A stretch of 35,300 nt of DNA from Hyphomicrobiales bacterium (GTDB taxonomy: Bacteria; Pseudomonadota; Alphaproteobacteria; Rhizobiales; Xanthobacteraceae), in assembly GCA_019243195.1 (NCBI GenBank), contig JAFAUQ010000186.1, positions 1 to 35,300 on the forward strand. The letters are read 5' to 3'. The notes under the pieces were generated by a model. That model was not told where the DNA came from and did not search any database. It saw nothing but the letters and a program-made list of their open reading frames with translations. The translations under genes were made by a program, and so were the position numbers. This document shows positions 18,402-26,490 of this stretch, piece by piece; position 1 is the stretch's first letter; the number at the start of each line of letters is the position of its first letter.

Positions 18402-18872
18402 ATGGCACGGTCTCCGCGGAGCCTCGATGATCTGAAAACCAGTCTCGAGGAATCCATGGCCGAGGCGTTGCAACACCACCGGACGGATACCGAGCCGGCG
18501 CCCGACACCCAGCCGGCAACGGACGTTGAGCCCGCACCGGTCGCGATGGTTCCGGCGGCGGACGCAAACACCCCAACGGAATCAGCCACGGCGGCCGATG
18601 GGCTCGCGCAGACCTGCGACGCCACGGCGGCGGAAATCCAGGCGACCGGCGATGCCGTGGTGCAGGTGGCCCATTCGATCGCGGCGGAGACGCAGGCGCT
18701 CGCCGAACTGTTGCGCAAGCACGGCGGCGCGATCGCGGCGCGGATCGAGGAATTCAACGCGATGTCGAAGCGGGTTTCCGAGAAGCTCAACTCGGCGCGC
18801 GCCGACGTGCTTGGCGCGGGCGGCACGGCGCCGTCGATTGCGCCGCAGCTCGAGCGCGAGGAAAAGAAATAG
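18402..18872 (+). CDS. Hypothetical protein, alanine-rich with a C-terminal helix
   Basis: I do not recognise this 156-aa protein. ATG 18402 follows AGGAGGAAGTC, a strong ribosome site, which rules out the longer open frame starting at 18366. Residues 1-25 are charged (LDDLKTSLEESMAEALQHH), about 26-65 are Pro/Ala/Thr-rich and probably disordered, and 75-140 look like a long amphipathic helix or coiled coil (IAAETQALAELLRKHGGAIA). There is no membrane segment or Cys. Phasin-like surface proteins have comparable composition, but no motif supports that name. Confidence 0.65.
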   Translation: MARSPRSLDDLKTSLEESMAEALQHHRTDTEPAPDTQPATDVEPAPVAMVPAADANTPTESATAADGLAQTCDATAAEIQATGDAVVQVAHSIAAETQALAELLRKHGGAIAARIEEFNAMSKRVSEKLNSARADVLGAGGTAPSIAPQLEREEKK

Positions 18873-18943
18873 CCGCAAAGGCTCGGCAAGGCCTGCACAT
18901 TTTCGCGCGCATTGCGCCGCAATATCTGCGGGTTCACCGGCTA

Positions 18944-18992
18944 GAGCATGGTCCCGAAAAGTGGGAACCGGTTTTCGGACAAGACCATGCTC
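18944..18992. repeat. GAGCATGGTC inverted repeat
   Basis: GAGCATGGTC...AAAAGTGGGAACCGGTTTTC...GACCATGCTC is a 49-bp palindrome of a kind widespread between genes in Hyphomicrobiales. It lies between two small plus-strand hypotheticals and may form a terminator. Confidence 0.8.
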
Positions 18993-19027
18993 GACAAGCC
19001 CATGCTCAAGCAAAAAGATACGTTGGA

Positions 19028-19249
19028 ATGACAAACTATTATCCGCTGCTCGCGAGCGTGGTTGCCACGCTTAAGCCGAATACCGCCGAGGCGCGGCGCC
19101 AGCTCTATGACAGCGCCCGCGTCGGCTTCCCCGATTATATCGGCCACCTCGATCCGCCGCTCTCGGACACGGAAATCACGCGCGAGCGCACCGCGCTGGA
19201 GGAAGTGATCCGGCGGCTCGAAGCGGAGCAGATGACCGTCTCCAAATAA
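19028..19249 (+). CDS. Small hypothetical protein
   Basis: This 73-aa soluble protein begins MTNYYPLLASVVATL. It contains the segments NTAEARRQLYDSAR and SDTEITRERTALEEVIRRLE, two predicted helices separated by FPDYIGHLDPP. Its codon use matches the neighbouring host genes. I know of no function. No strong ribosome site is visible; GTTGGA lies six to eleven bases upstream of ATG. The AEARRQLY pattern is reminiscent of short proteins seen beside many alphaproteobacterial genes, but this is only an impression. Confidence 0.55.
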   Translation: MTNYYPLLASVVATLKPNTAEARRQLYDSARVGFPDYIGHLDPPLSDTEITRERTALEEVIRRLEAEQMTVSK

Positions 19250-19255
19250 CTCAGT

Positions 19256-19359
19256 CTCGTCATGCCCCGCGAAAGCGGGGCATCCAGTAAACACCGACCT
19301 GTCAATTATTTGAAGATCCTGTGTTTACTGGATCGCCCGCTTTCGCGGGCGATGACGAG
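19256..19359. repeat. Large inverted repeat, GTCAT...ATGAC family, copy 2
   Basis: Arms CTCGTCATGCCCCGCGAAAG and CTTTCGCGGGCGATGACGAG flank inverted ATCCAGTAAACAC / GTGTTTACTGGAT. It is closely similar to the copy at 3934-4034. It lies between convergent genes (19028+ and 19371-) and fits a bidirectional terminator. Confidence 0.85.
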
Positions 19360-19370
19360 TCAGAGAATGA

Positions 19371-20465
19371 TCATGGCTTCAGCGCCCCGCGGGCGCTGGT
19401 GTAGCAGGCGTAGAGCGACGTCGAGCCGCAGATGTAGAGCCGGTTGCGCCGCATGCCGCCGAAGGTGAGGTTGGCGACCGTCTCCGGCACGTGGATCTTG
19501 CCGATCAGGGTGCCGTCCGGCGCGTAGCAGCGCACGCCGTCCTCCTTCGGGTCGGCCCAGCCCATCGAGCACCACACGTTGCCGTCGGTGTCGCAGCGCA
19601 TGCCGTCGGTGAAGCCGGGGCTGAAGTTGTCGGCGAACACCTTGCCGTTCGATACCGTGCCGGCGTCGATGTCGACGTCGAACACGCGGATGTGCGCCGG
19701 ATTGTCCGGCCCCTCGGTGAGGCCGGTGTCGATCACGTAGAGCTTCTTCTCGTCGGGCGAGAACGCGATGCCGTTGGGCATGACGAAATCGTCGACCACG
19801 ACCTTGATGTCGCCGGTTTTCGGATCGACCCGGAACACGTTCTTCTTCTCCTGCTCGAACGGCTCCATCAGGCCCTCGTAGTCGCCCTTGATGCCGTAGC
19901 CCGGATCGGTGAACCAGATCGTGCCGTTCGCGGCGACCGCCACGTCGTTCGGCGCGTTGAGCTTCTTGCCGTTGTATTTGTCGGCGATGATGGTGATCGA
20001 GCCGTCGAGCTCGGTACGGGTGACGCGGCGGCCGCCGTGCTCGCAGGTGACGAGCCGCCCCTCGCGATCGATGGTGTTGCCGTTCGAGTTCATCGATGGC
20101 TGCCGGAAGACGCTCAGATGATTGTCGTCCTCGGAAAGCCGCATGATGCGGTTGTTGGGAATGTCGCTGAACAGGAGAAAGCGCCCGGCCGGGAAATACA
20201 CCGGGCCCTCGGCCCAGCGGAATCCGGTGGCGATGCGCTCGACCGCGCCGGTGCCCGCGCTGCCCTTGAAGCGCTTGTCGAGCGATTCGATGTGCGGGTC
20301 GGGATAGCGCGAGCCGGGCAGGGGACCGAGCGGCAGCGGCGGTCTCGGCGTGAGCGGGACGCCGGTTTCTCCGTTCGGACGTTCGGTCACGGCGTTAGCG
20401 GACGTGAGCGTTGCGGCCGTCGCCGCCGCGGCGGCGGTGGCGGTCAGGAAAGCGCGCCTGTGCAT
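19371..20465 (-). CDS. SMP-30/gluconolactonase/LRE-family protein, exported
   Basis: This 364-aa calcium-dependent lactonase-like beta-propeller starts with MHRRAFLTATAAAAATAATL, a probable Tat-type signal (twin Arg at 3-4) ending near residue 25. Propeller motifs are FRWAEGPVYFP (metal Glu), LNAPNDVAVAANGTIWFTDP (Asn/Asp metal ligands), MPNGIAFSPDEKKLYVIDT and FTDGMRCDTDGNVW (catalytic Asp). Relatives hydrolyse sugar lactones. Gluconolactone from an exported sugar oxidation is possible, but Fgd makes its lactone in the cytoplasm, so a link to the F420 operon is not implied. The 8-residue run QEKKNVFR and the Lys-rich loops are normal for the family. Confidence 0.9.
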   Translation of the reverse strand: MHRRAFLTATAAAAATAATLTSANAVTERPNGETGVPLTPRPPLPLGPLPGSRYPDPHIESLDKRFKGSAGTGAVERIATGFRWAEGPVYFPAGRFLLFSDIPNNRIMRLSEDDNHLSVFRQPSMNSNGNTIDREGRLVTCEHGGRRVTRTELDGSITIIADKYNGKKLNAPNDVAVAANGTIWFTDPGYGIKGDYEGLMEPFEQEKKNVFRVDPKTGDIKVVVDDFVMPNGIAFSPDEKKLYVIDTGLTEGPDNPAHIRVFDVDIDAGTVSNGKVFADNFSPGFTDGMRCDTDGNVWCSMGWADPKEDGVRCYAPDGTLIGKIHVPETVANLTFGGMRRNRLYICGSTSLYACYTSARGALKP

Positions 20466-20499
20466 TTGTTTCCTCCCTGATTTGATTGTGCCAAGCGTT

Positions 20500-20619
20500 G
20501 TCGTTCCGGGCGCCGCGGAGCGGCGAGCCCGGAATCCATGAACACAGGCCAGGAGAAAATTTGCTTAGCCCGTGTTCATGGTTTCCGGGCTCCCTCGCTT
20601 CGCTCGGGCCCGGAATGAC
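20500..20619. repeat. Inverted repeat, GTCGTTCCGGGC / CCCGGAATGAC type
   Basis: GTCGTTCCGGGC and GCCCGGAATCCATGAACAC pair with GTGTTCATGG...TTCCGGGCTC and GGGCCCGGAATGAC. It separates the divergent SMP-30 and PrpD genes and may carry or insulate their promoters. Confidence 0.8.
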
Positions 20620-20737
20620 AATCATCGGTACCTTTGCGACCGGTGCCGCGCTCCAAATTCGGAGCCGCCTTGGATTGGGCCGCGCGTCGGCTATGGTAGC
20701 GCTTGCCCGCTGTCCCGACGAGCCTCCGAGGAACTCC

Positions 20738-22120
20738 ATGCTTGCAGAACCAACCCAGGTCCTCGCCCGCTTTGCTGCCGGCCTCAGCTACGACGCCATC
20801 CCCACCGCCGCGCGCGAGCACACCAAGAACCTGCTGCTCGACGCGCTCGCCTGTGCGCTCGCCGGGCACCAGGGCGAGGAGACCTCGCAGGTCGAGGCGC
20901 TCGCCGCGGCGCTGGCGCAATCGGAGGAGACGAGCATCATCGGCGGCGACAGGCTCTCGCTCGCCGGCGCGACCTTGCTCAACGGCTATCTCATCACCGC
21001 GGTGACCATGTGCGACGTGCATCGCCCGACACTCACCCACGTCACGCCGGAGGTGATGCCGCCCGCGCTCGCGATCGCCGAGCGCGACGGCCGCTCCGGC
21101 CGCGATCTCTTGGTGGCGCTCGCCGCCGGCTGCGAGGTGATGACGCGCATCGGCCTCGGCCTCGACTGGCCGGCGGCCCGCGCGCGCGGCTGGCATGGGC
21201 CGGGCGTGCTCGGGCCGTTCGGCGCGGCCGCGGCGGTCGGGCGGCTGCGCGGCTTCGACGCCGACACGATGGCGCGCGCGTTCGGCCTCGCCGGCAGCCA
21301 GGCGGCCGGCACTTACGCGGCCTGGGGCACGCCGACGGTGAAGTTTCACCAGTGCCGGGGCGCGCTCTCGGGTCTCATCGCGGCGCTGCTCGCCGAGCAG
21401 AAATTCATCGCCACGAAGGAGTTCCTCACCGCCAAGGACGGCGGCCTGTTGAATGCCTATGCGGAGGGCGGGAAGCCCGATCTGGCGACCGCCGATCTCG
21501 GCACGCGCTGGGAGTTGGAGCAGATCGCGCTGCGGGCATGGCCGTCGGCGACGTCGATCCAAGGCATGAACACGGCGCTGTTTGATTTGGTGCAACGGCA
21601 CCGCATTGACCCCGCGCGGGTGAAGAAGCTGCGCGTCGGGCTCAGCCGGCCTTCGTTCGACCTGCATGGCGGCTTGGCCCGCTACAAGGGCAAATTCGAG
21701 GCGTTGATCTCCGCGCACTACACCGCCGCGGTGATCCTCTACGACCGCGCGCTCACCTTGGCGCAGTTCGAGCCGTCCCGTTACGACGATCCCGTGCTCA
21801 AGCGCGCGGCGGTTGAGCAGGTCGAGGTTGTCGCGGACCCGGCGCTCACCGGCGTGCAGGCAACCGCAGAAATCGAAATGAGCGACGGCAGCAAACTCTC
21901 GGGGCGTTGCGAACACCCGCGCGGCTCGCCGGAGAATCCGCTGTCGCGCGCGCAGATCGTCGAGAAGCTGCGCACCTATGCCCCGGATCGCATCTCCGCC
22001 GCCGCGATCGATGAGGTGGTGCGCGCGGTCGACCGGTTCGAAGACCTCGCCCCGGTGCGCCGGCTGATGGACGTGCTGTGCCCCGAGCCGCGAGTGGAGC
22101 GCACGCGTAGGGTGGGCTAA
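20738..22120 (+). CDS. MmgE/PrpD family protein
   Basis: This 460-aa protein of the 2-methylcitrate dehydratase/aconitate decarboxylase-like superfamily acts on tricarboxylic or related acids. Features: VLARFAAGLSYDAIP and LLLDALACALAG at the start, DVHRPTLTHVTPEVMPPALA (the family His/Asp region), GWHGPGVLGPFGAAAAVGRL, WGTPTVKFHQCRGALSGL and LSAHY-like ISAHYTAA. ATG 20738 has GAGGAA upstream; longer open frames only extend into the repeat at 20500. The last residues (RVG) and the TAA stop come from the inverted repeat beginning at 22109. There are no prpB/prpC neighbours, so it is not the propionate-pathway enzyme by context; the substrate is unknown. Confidence 0.88.
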   Translation: MLAEPTQVLARFAAGLSYDAIPTAAREHTKNLLLDALACALAGHQGEETSQVEALAAALAQSEETSIIGGDRLSLAGATLLNGYLITAVTMCDVHRPTLTHVTPEVMPPALAIAERDGRSGRDLLVALAAGCEVMTRIGLGLDWPAARARGWHGPGVLGPFGAAAAVGRLRGFDADTMARAFGLAGSQAAGTYAAWGTPTVKFHQCRGALSGLIAALLAEQKFIATKEFLTAKDGGLLNAYAEGGKPDLATADLGTRWELEQIALRAWPSATSIQGMNTALFDLVQRHRIDPARVKKLRVGLSRPSFDLHGGLARYKGKFEALISAHYTAAVILYDRALTLAQFEPSRYDDPVLKRAAVEQVEVVADPALTGVQATAEIEMSDGSKLSGRCEHPRGSPENPLSRAQIVEKLRTYAPDRISAAAIDEVVRAVDRFEDLAPVRRLMDVLCPEPRVERTRRVG

Positions 22121-22306
22121 TCTAAGGCCGCCGAAGCGCGTAGCGCGAAGGCGGCCGTGCCCACTGCTTTCGTGAGAGTAGAACAAATAAATGGTGGGCA
22201 CACGGCTGCGCTTCCGCCTTCGCGCTCTGCGCTTCGGCGGACTCAAGCGCGCCGTAGCTCGCGAAGCGAGCGAAGGCGGGTCGCCCGCTCAGCCCACCCT
22301 CGGATT
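22109..22306. repeat. Long inverted repeat after the PrpD gene
   Basis: Outer arms are AGGGTGGGCT (22109) and AGCCCACCCT (ending 22306). Inside, GCCGCCGAAGCGCGTAGCGC with GTGCCCAC (about 22128-22168) is inverted in GTGGGCAC...GCGCTCTGCGCTTCGGCGG (about 22193-22240), and a third palindrome AGCTCGCGAAGCGAGCG follows. Low-GC DNA begins just after it. No gene is visible from 22121 to 22446 otherwise. Confidence 0.8.
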
Positions 22307-22446
22307 GCTTACCATTGGAGTTGACGTACTTCTTCTCCGGTGTTGACGCACTATAGTTGTCCATATTATAAAAACGATCCTTGATCGATTATGCAAATGG
22401 ATCACGCAACAGGGTACGGCCATATGCTGTCCCCAGAGGAGAAGTC

Positions 22447-22695
22447 ATGGCGGATTTTAGAGGTACAGTGAGCGGGATCGACGTATTGGAATACGGGGCG
22501 GCGAAGGCACTACGCTGCTTTGCCATCATAACCCCTGCGGGAGCGAGCAGCCGAGAGATTCAAGTGATAACCGAGGCGCATCCATTACAAACAGCACTTG
22601 AATTGGCATCGGGGCTGAAGGTCGAAGTCGAGGTCACGTATAATGAAATTGATGGTGAGAAGACATTAACGCGGGTACGGCTTTTGGATCGCTGA
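22447..22695 (+). CDS. Small hypothetical protein in low-GC DNA
   Basis: This 82-aa protein has a good ribosome site (AGAGGAGAAGTC before ATG 22447). It has alternating strand-like segments: FRGTVSGIDVLEYGAAK, RCFAIITPAG and VEVEVTYNEIDGEKTLTRVRL, suggesting a small beta-barrel or sandwich. No Cys pair, membrane segment or known motif is present. Codon use is less GC-rich than in the host genes, so it may belong with the accessory DNA to its right. Confidence 0.6.
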   Translation: MADFRGTVSGIDVLEYGAAKALRCFAIITPAGASSREIQVITEAHPLQTALELASGLKVEVEVTYNEIDGEKTLTRVRLLDR

Positions 22696-22782
22696 ACTAT
22701 AACAAACATGTGAGAGCGTAGAGCGCGTGCAATCGACGGACCAGCAACACCCTAAAGACGCATTGCGCTAGCTCGCTGCGCG

Positions 22783-22922
22783 TTACGCGCCGAGCACCGC
22801 CGCGCCTGAGCACACCCCGCGGTCGTAGGTGACCATGCCGTAGCCGGCGACGAGACCGAGGCGGGTGCTAGGCAGGCGCGCGCCGAGCGTCTGGCCGGTG
22901 AGTTGGCGGATGCCGTTCGTCT
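22783..22922 (-). pseudogene. Truncated duplicate of the thiolase 3' end
   Basis: Reading back from the TAA (22783-22785), this encodes IRQLTGQTLGARLPSTRLG then LVAGYGMVTYDRGVCSGAAV and stop, which is the C-terminus of the intact thiolase at 25255-26418. Over 22795-22911 against 25270-25386 I count roughly 85% identity by eye, with a 38-nt exact run (22817-22854). Upstream of about 22922 the similarity stops abruptly and the remaining ~340 codons are missing. It is a non-functional fragment in the same orientation as the intact gene, separated from it by 2.3 kb of lower-GC DNA. Confidence 0.85.
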
Positions 22923-22999
22923 TGACTCCTGCGGGTAAAGTGGACGACAGTCAACCACAACGTCGGTTACTGAATAGGCTTTCTTATTCGGGGGGCGGA

Positions 23000-23338
23000 G
23001 TGGGATTTCGATTTAGAAAATCCCTCAGGATTGTTCCGGGAATTCGTCTGAACCTCAGCAGGAGCGGGCCATCCCTGTCCCTTGGGGGCAAGGGATTTCG
23101 CTACAACATTGGAGCAACAGGTACGCGGGTTACGGTTGGAATACCAGGGACCGGATTGTCCTGGTCGCAGTACAGCAGCCATTCTCAGCGCAGATCGGCT
23201 CAACTCGAAGGGGACAATGCTCCGGTCGTGCCGTTACTGCAAAGTCAGATTCCGGCTGGGCCGGTCTTGACGCCGATTACGAGTAGTCCGGCAGACAAAC
23301 TCGTACATTCTCTACAAGCGAGCTCGCGCCAATTTTAA
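23000..23338 (+). CDS. DUF4236-domain protein, N-terminal part of a frameshifted gene
   Basis: GTG 23000 (GGGGGCGGA upstream) gives MGFRFRKSLRIVPG and then IRLNLSRSGPSLSLGGKG, FRYNIGATGTRVTVGIPGTG and LSWSQY, the complete short DUF4236 domain found at the N-terminus of many bacterial proteins of unknown function. The frame ends at 23338 after a spacer (112 aa). The next frame (-1), open from 23287, continues with ELAPILNKAHRRWRFAPFVL, the expected kind of continuation. A missing base near 23317 (CAAGCG for CAAAGCG) would join them. So this is probably the first half of one protein and not an independent short one. Confidence 0.75.
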   Translation: MGFRFRKSLRIVPGIRLNLSRSGPSLSLGGKGFRYNIGATGTRVTVGIPGTGLSWSQYSSHSQRRSAQLEGDNAPVVPLLQSQIPAGPVLTPITSSPADKLVHSLQASSRQF

Positions 23339-23388
23339 ACAAGGCGCATCGACGCTGGCGATTCGCGCCTTTTGTTCTAGGGCTTTGT

Positions 23389-24366
23389 TTGTGCACATTT
23401 GTGGGCGCGTTTATTTTTAATAATGGAACCCAAATTGGACTCACTGCTCTGTACACCACCATCGTTGTTCCCATTGCCGTTTATCTCGATCGTTATCGCA
23501 GATCGGTAAAGATCAAGTACGAGCTCGAAGGCATAGCTGAGAAGGTTTCGGCGGCGATAGCCGAGTCCTTCGCTGACTTGGCGAGTTGCACGTCTGTGTG
23601 GAGAGTTTCGGCCCGGGGACATACGACGGATTGGAAAAGGAACGCAGGCGCGACGACCCTTACGCAACGCAATAAGATTTTCCTTCGGCAGACGCGGCCA
23701 ACCTGCATTCGCGGGAGAGTTCGATTTCCTGCAATAAAGCTGGGAAGAGAAGAAATATTCTTTTTGCCGGACGGGATCTTGGTCGCTGATACCAATGAGG
23801 TCGCCGCCCTAAACTATAGGGATTTCACCTTGTCTGTGAATCAAACACGTTTCGTTGAAAGTGACGGCGTGCCGAGAGATGCTACTGTTATTGGAGAGAC
23901 TTGGCAATACGTGAGTAAAGATGGTGGCCCTGATAGGCGATTCAAATTCAATCGACGCTTACCTGTTTGCCTTTATGGCGAAATTCATATTGAATCTGGC
24001 AGTGGACTTAGCGGCTTGATCCATCTCTCAAATCCAACAGCTGCAGATCGATTTGGTAAGATCATAAACATTCTTAACCAGAGCACATTGGTTGAGTCAG
24101 ATCACAAACCGATAACCTCAATTGTCAAATCAAAGGCATTGCCATCCATAATATTTGGGTCTTTTCTATTACTTTACACTGTGTTCGCTGCGGTTGTGTT
24201 CCAGCCAAATGATCCAAAACCGACTAGTTCCGTAACTGCTCCCGCAGCAGCCGTGCAGGTTCAAGAGAATCCGCGAGAACGACCTGCTGCCATGAAGCAG
24301 GGGATTGCGCAGCCGCAGCATAATAAGAAGTCAGTCGGAAAACCAATGGTCATAACTCCACAGTAA
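23389..24366 (+). pseudogene. Membrane-anchored C-terminal part of the frameshifted DUF4236 gene
   Basis: The frame has two hydrophobic segments: one at the start (VLGLCLCTFVGAFIF, then a short loop and TALYTTIVVPIAVYL) and one near the end (IIFGSFLLLYTVFAAVVF). Between them lie ~210 soluble residues with strand-like stretches (RGRVRFPAIKLGREEIFFLP; DRRFKFNRRLPVCLYGEIHI). It has no ATG until near the end and no ribosome site at the possible TTG 23389, which argues that translation should enter from the upstream DUF4236 frame. The GC content is clearly below that of the host genes. The function is unknown; it could still be a separate gene with a rare start. Confidence 0.6.
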
Positions 24367-24446
24367 GTTCTTGTGAGAGTTCTTTCTGGCTCCGACCTGC
24401 AGAGGGTTGATCAAAGGCCGGACGACACCCTTAAGCGAGATTTTAT

Positions 24447-25226
24447 ATGGCACAGTTAGGACAGGCGTATATTCACCTTCGGCCCTTTGAGGTGTCGCCA
24501 AGACGCCTTAGGGAGCTAGGTAGAAGAACGGATAGGATAGCGTACGAAGTCGCACGGCGTGTTTACGGGAATCGAGTTCAAATTGATGTGCAGCTTGAGG
24601 AAGCATCGCTAAAGGCCAGAGTCACGGTGTTGGGCGTTCTGGGACTCATTTACTATGGGGTTGGCAATTATAAAGCCTTTAAGGACGGAGTGGCGGATTT
24701 GTGTAAAGATGCGCGAACATATGCGGCGGATGTTTGCGGCCAGGTCATTCAAATGTCTCACGTGAGCAATAAACAGGTTTATCGCGTCGAGCGGAGACTA
24801 AAGACACCGGGGAAGTTAAATAGGTTAATGCTGCAGCTCGAAAAACTGAATGCCGCCGAGCCATCTCTCACTAAAGACGAGATGCTACGGCAGTTACGAC
24901 GCGTTAAACGTGAATGGGAAGCCATTGAAAGGGATTTGACGGCAGAAGATAGACAGGCCGTTGAAAAGACCCTTGTTTTCGAGAACCTCCCACTGATCCA
25001 AAACGTGCCGACCGACTCGGACCACGCCCCCGATCTCCCACGCGTTGCGACTACGCGTGAGTCCGTGCCTGATCTGTTCGAAGACGAGTACGAGTCCGAG
25101 GATGTATCTCCCGGCAAGCGACTTGTATACCACAACAAAATCCAGGTTGGCGTCGATTCGACACTAAAGGAGGGCACTCTCTCGCTCGGTCGTTCGTTGA
25201 TAATCAGGGATGAGTCAGGGACGTAA
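24447..25226 (+). CDS. Unrecognised protein in accessory island
   Basis: I do not recognise this 259-aa protein. After a basic N-terminus (SPRRLRELGRRTDRIAYEVA) there is one hydrophobic stretch, VTVLGVLGLIYYGVGNY (residues about 59-75), then KDGVADLCKDARTYAADVCG. A charged helical region follows (LNRLMLQLEKLNAAEPSL; QLRRVKREWEAIERDL), and the acidic tail contains DLFEDEYESEDV. It starts 80 nt after the preceding frame on the same strand and has similarly low GC and non-host codon use, so the two were probably acquired together. ATG 24447 has no good ribosome site. No nuclease, ATPase or toxin motif is visible. Confidence 0.6.
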   Translation: MAQLGQAYIHLRPFEVSPRRLRELGRRTDRIAYEVARRVYGNRVQIDVQLEEASLKARVTVLGVLGLIYYGVGNYKAFKDGVADLCKDARTYAADVCGQVIQMSHVSNKQVYRVERRLKTPGKLNRLMLQLEKLNAAEPSLTKDEMLRQLRRVKREWEAIERDLTAEDRQAVEKTLVFENLPLIQNVPTDSDHAPDLPRVATTRESVPDLFEDEYESEDVSPGKRLVYHNKIQVGVDSTLKEGTLSLGRSLIIRDESGT

Positions 25227-25254
25227 CGCAGGTCCAGTCGGGTCCATTGAGACT

Positions 25255-26418
25255 TTAGCCAGTCCCCACCACCGCCGCGCCGCTGCACACGCCGCGGTCG
25301 TAGGTGACCATGCCGTAGCCGGCGACGAGGCCGAGACGGGCGTTGGCGACCGCTACGCCGAGCGTCTGGCCGGTGAGCTGGCGGATCGCTTCGACCAGGC
25401 CGAGGAAGCCGCCGGCGGCGCCGGCCTGGCCGCAGGAGAGCTGGCCGCCGGACGTATTGAGCGGGCAGGTGCCGTCGGTTGTGAAGGTGTTGGTCCGGAC
25501 GAAGGCGGGCGCCTCGCCCTCGCGGCAGAGGCCAAGGCCCTCGAACTGCACCATGCTCATTACCGGATAGTCGTCGTAGGTCTCAACGAAATCCATCTCG
25601 TCCGGTCCGGCGCCGGCCTGGGCGTAAAGCTCATCGCGGTCGAGCGCCCAGCCGCCGCGCAGCGCAACGGGGTCGTCGGCGAACGCGTTATGCCGCTCGA
25701 TCGTGCCGAGCACGCGCGCGAATTTGAGCCCATGCCGGCGTGCGAGGTCGGCGCGCATCACCAGGAACGCTTCGGCGCCCGCGCACGGCATCACGCAATC
25801 GTAGAGCCGCAGCGGATCTGCGATCATGCGCGCGCCGAGATACTGTTCGAGCGTCAGCGGCGCCTTGAGCAGCGCGTGCGGATTGTGCCGGGCGTTGTCG
25901 CGCTGCGCCACGCACAGCTTGCCGAAATCGTCTGCCGTCGCGCCGGCAACGCGCATGTAGTGCGCGGTGATCAGCGCGAAGATCATGTTGGGGCCGCCGG
26001 CGCCGTAAGGATAAGTGGCGTCGCGGGCGAACTGGCTGAAGTTTTCGAGACTCCGCCGGAACGAATCCACGTGGTTGGTATCGCCGGCGAGGCAGGCGAC
26101 GACGTTGGCGTCGCCTGATTGCACCGCGCGCGCGGCGCGGCGCAGCGCGACGATGCCGCTCGCCCCGCCCATGGGAATATGGTCGAGCCAGCGTGGCGAA
26201 AGGCCGAGCTGCTGGGTCAGGCCGACGGCGGTGTCGGGCGCGAGGGTGAAGCTCGAGACGGTGAGGCCGTCGATCGCGTCCTTCGGCAGGCCCGAGGCTT
26301 TGATCAGCTCCGCGAGCGCGCGCGCCAGGAACCAATGCGCGCCGCGGATCGAGTGGCGCACGTAGGGGACCGTGACCGGCACCGCGAGCGCGACGTCGTC
26401 GTAGGGGAGGCGAGTCAT
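25255..26418 (-). CDS. Thiolase-family protein (SCP-x/Ltp-like) lacking classical catalytic residues
   Basis: This is a 387-aa thiolase-fold protein. The region of the nucleophilic Cys reads HIPMGGASGIVALRRA, where active thiolases have C-x-S/A-G, so the Cys is Gly here. The GHP motif near the C-terminus reads SCGQAGAAGG, losing the catalytic His, while the terminal Cys is kept (DRGVCSGAAV). Such Cys-less relatives include Ltp2-type aldolases that work with a DUF35 partner on CoA-linked side chains. Possible partner: the DUF35-SDR protein at 16478. Start GTG/ATG near 26418 (MTRLPYDD). It is divergent from the 26491 monooxygenase (72 nt between starts). Its 3' end is duplicated at 22783. Confidence 0.85.
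   Translation of the reverse strand: MTRLPYDDVALAVPVTVPYVRHSIRGAHWFLARALAELIKASGLPKDAIDGLTVSSFTLAPDTAVGLTQQLGLSPRWLDHIPMGGASGIVALRRAARAVQSGDANVVACLAGDTNHVDSFRRSLENFSQFARDATYPYGAGGPNMIFALITAHYMRVAGATADDFGKLCVAQRDNARHNPHALLKAPLTLEQYLGARMIADPLRLYDCVMPCAGAEAFLVMRADLARRHGLKFARVLGTIERHNAFADDPVALRGGWALDRDELYAQAGAGPDEMDFVETYDDYPVMSMVQFEGLGLCREGEAPAFVRTNTFTTDGTCPLNTSGGQLSCGQAGAAGGFLGLVEAIRQLTGQTLGVAVANARLGLVAGYGMVTYDRGVCSGAAVVGTG
25270..25386. repeat. Direct-repeat copy (right) of thiolase 3' end; left copy 22795-22911
   Basis: These two ~117-bp copies, in the same orientation, bracket 22912-25269, the stretch with the DUF4236 gene and the 259-aa gene. They match except for a divergent patch of ~15 bases; the longest exact run is 38 nt. 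This is the layout left when DNA inserts at a gene 3' end and restores it, but no integrase or tRNA is visible. Confidence 0.75.
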
Positions 26419-26490
26419 GCGGCGGGGGAGGAGCCCTTTCCAGTGATCGGATTGTCATATACCGCTCCACCGGTGCCAAGGAGAGCGTGA

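Noticed and set aside
19371-20465. SMP-30 lactonase as the partner of Fgd (6-phosphogluconolactonase role)
   Set aside because: It has an export signal, so it would not meet the cytoplasmic Fgd product, and it lies 12 kb from the operon.
23287-23338. Programmed -1 frameshift in the DUF4236 gene
   Set aside because: No X-XXY-YYZ slippery heptamer lies in the overlap, and no obvious downstream stem-loop; a lost base is simpler.
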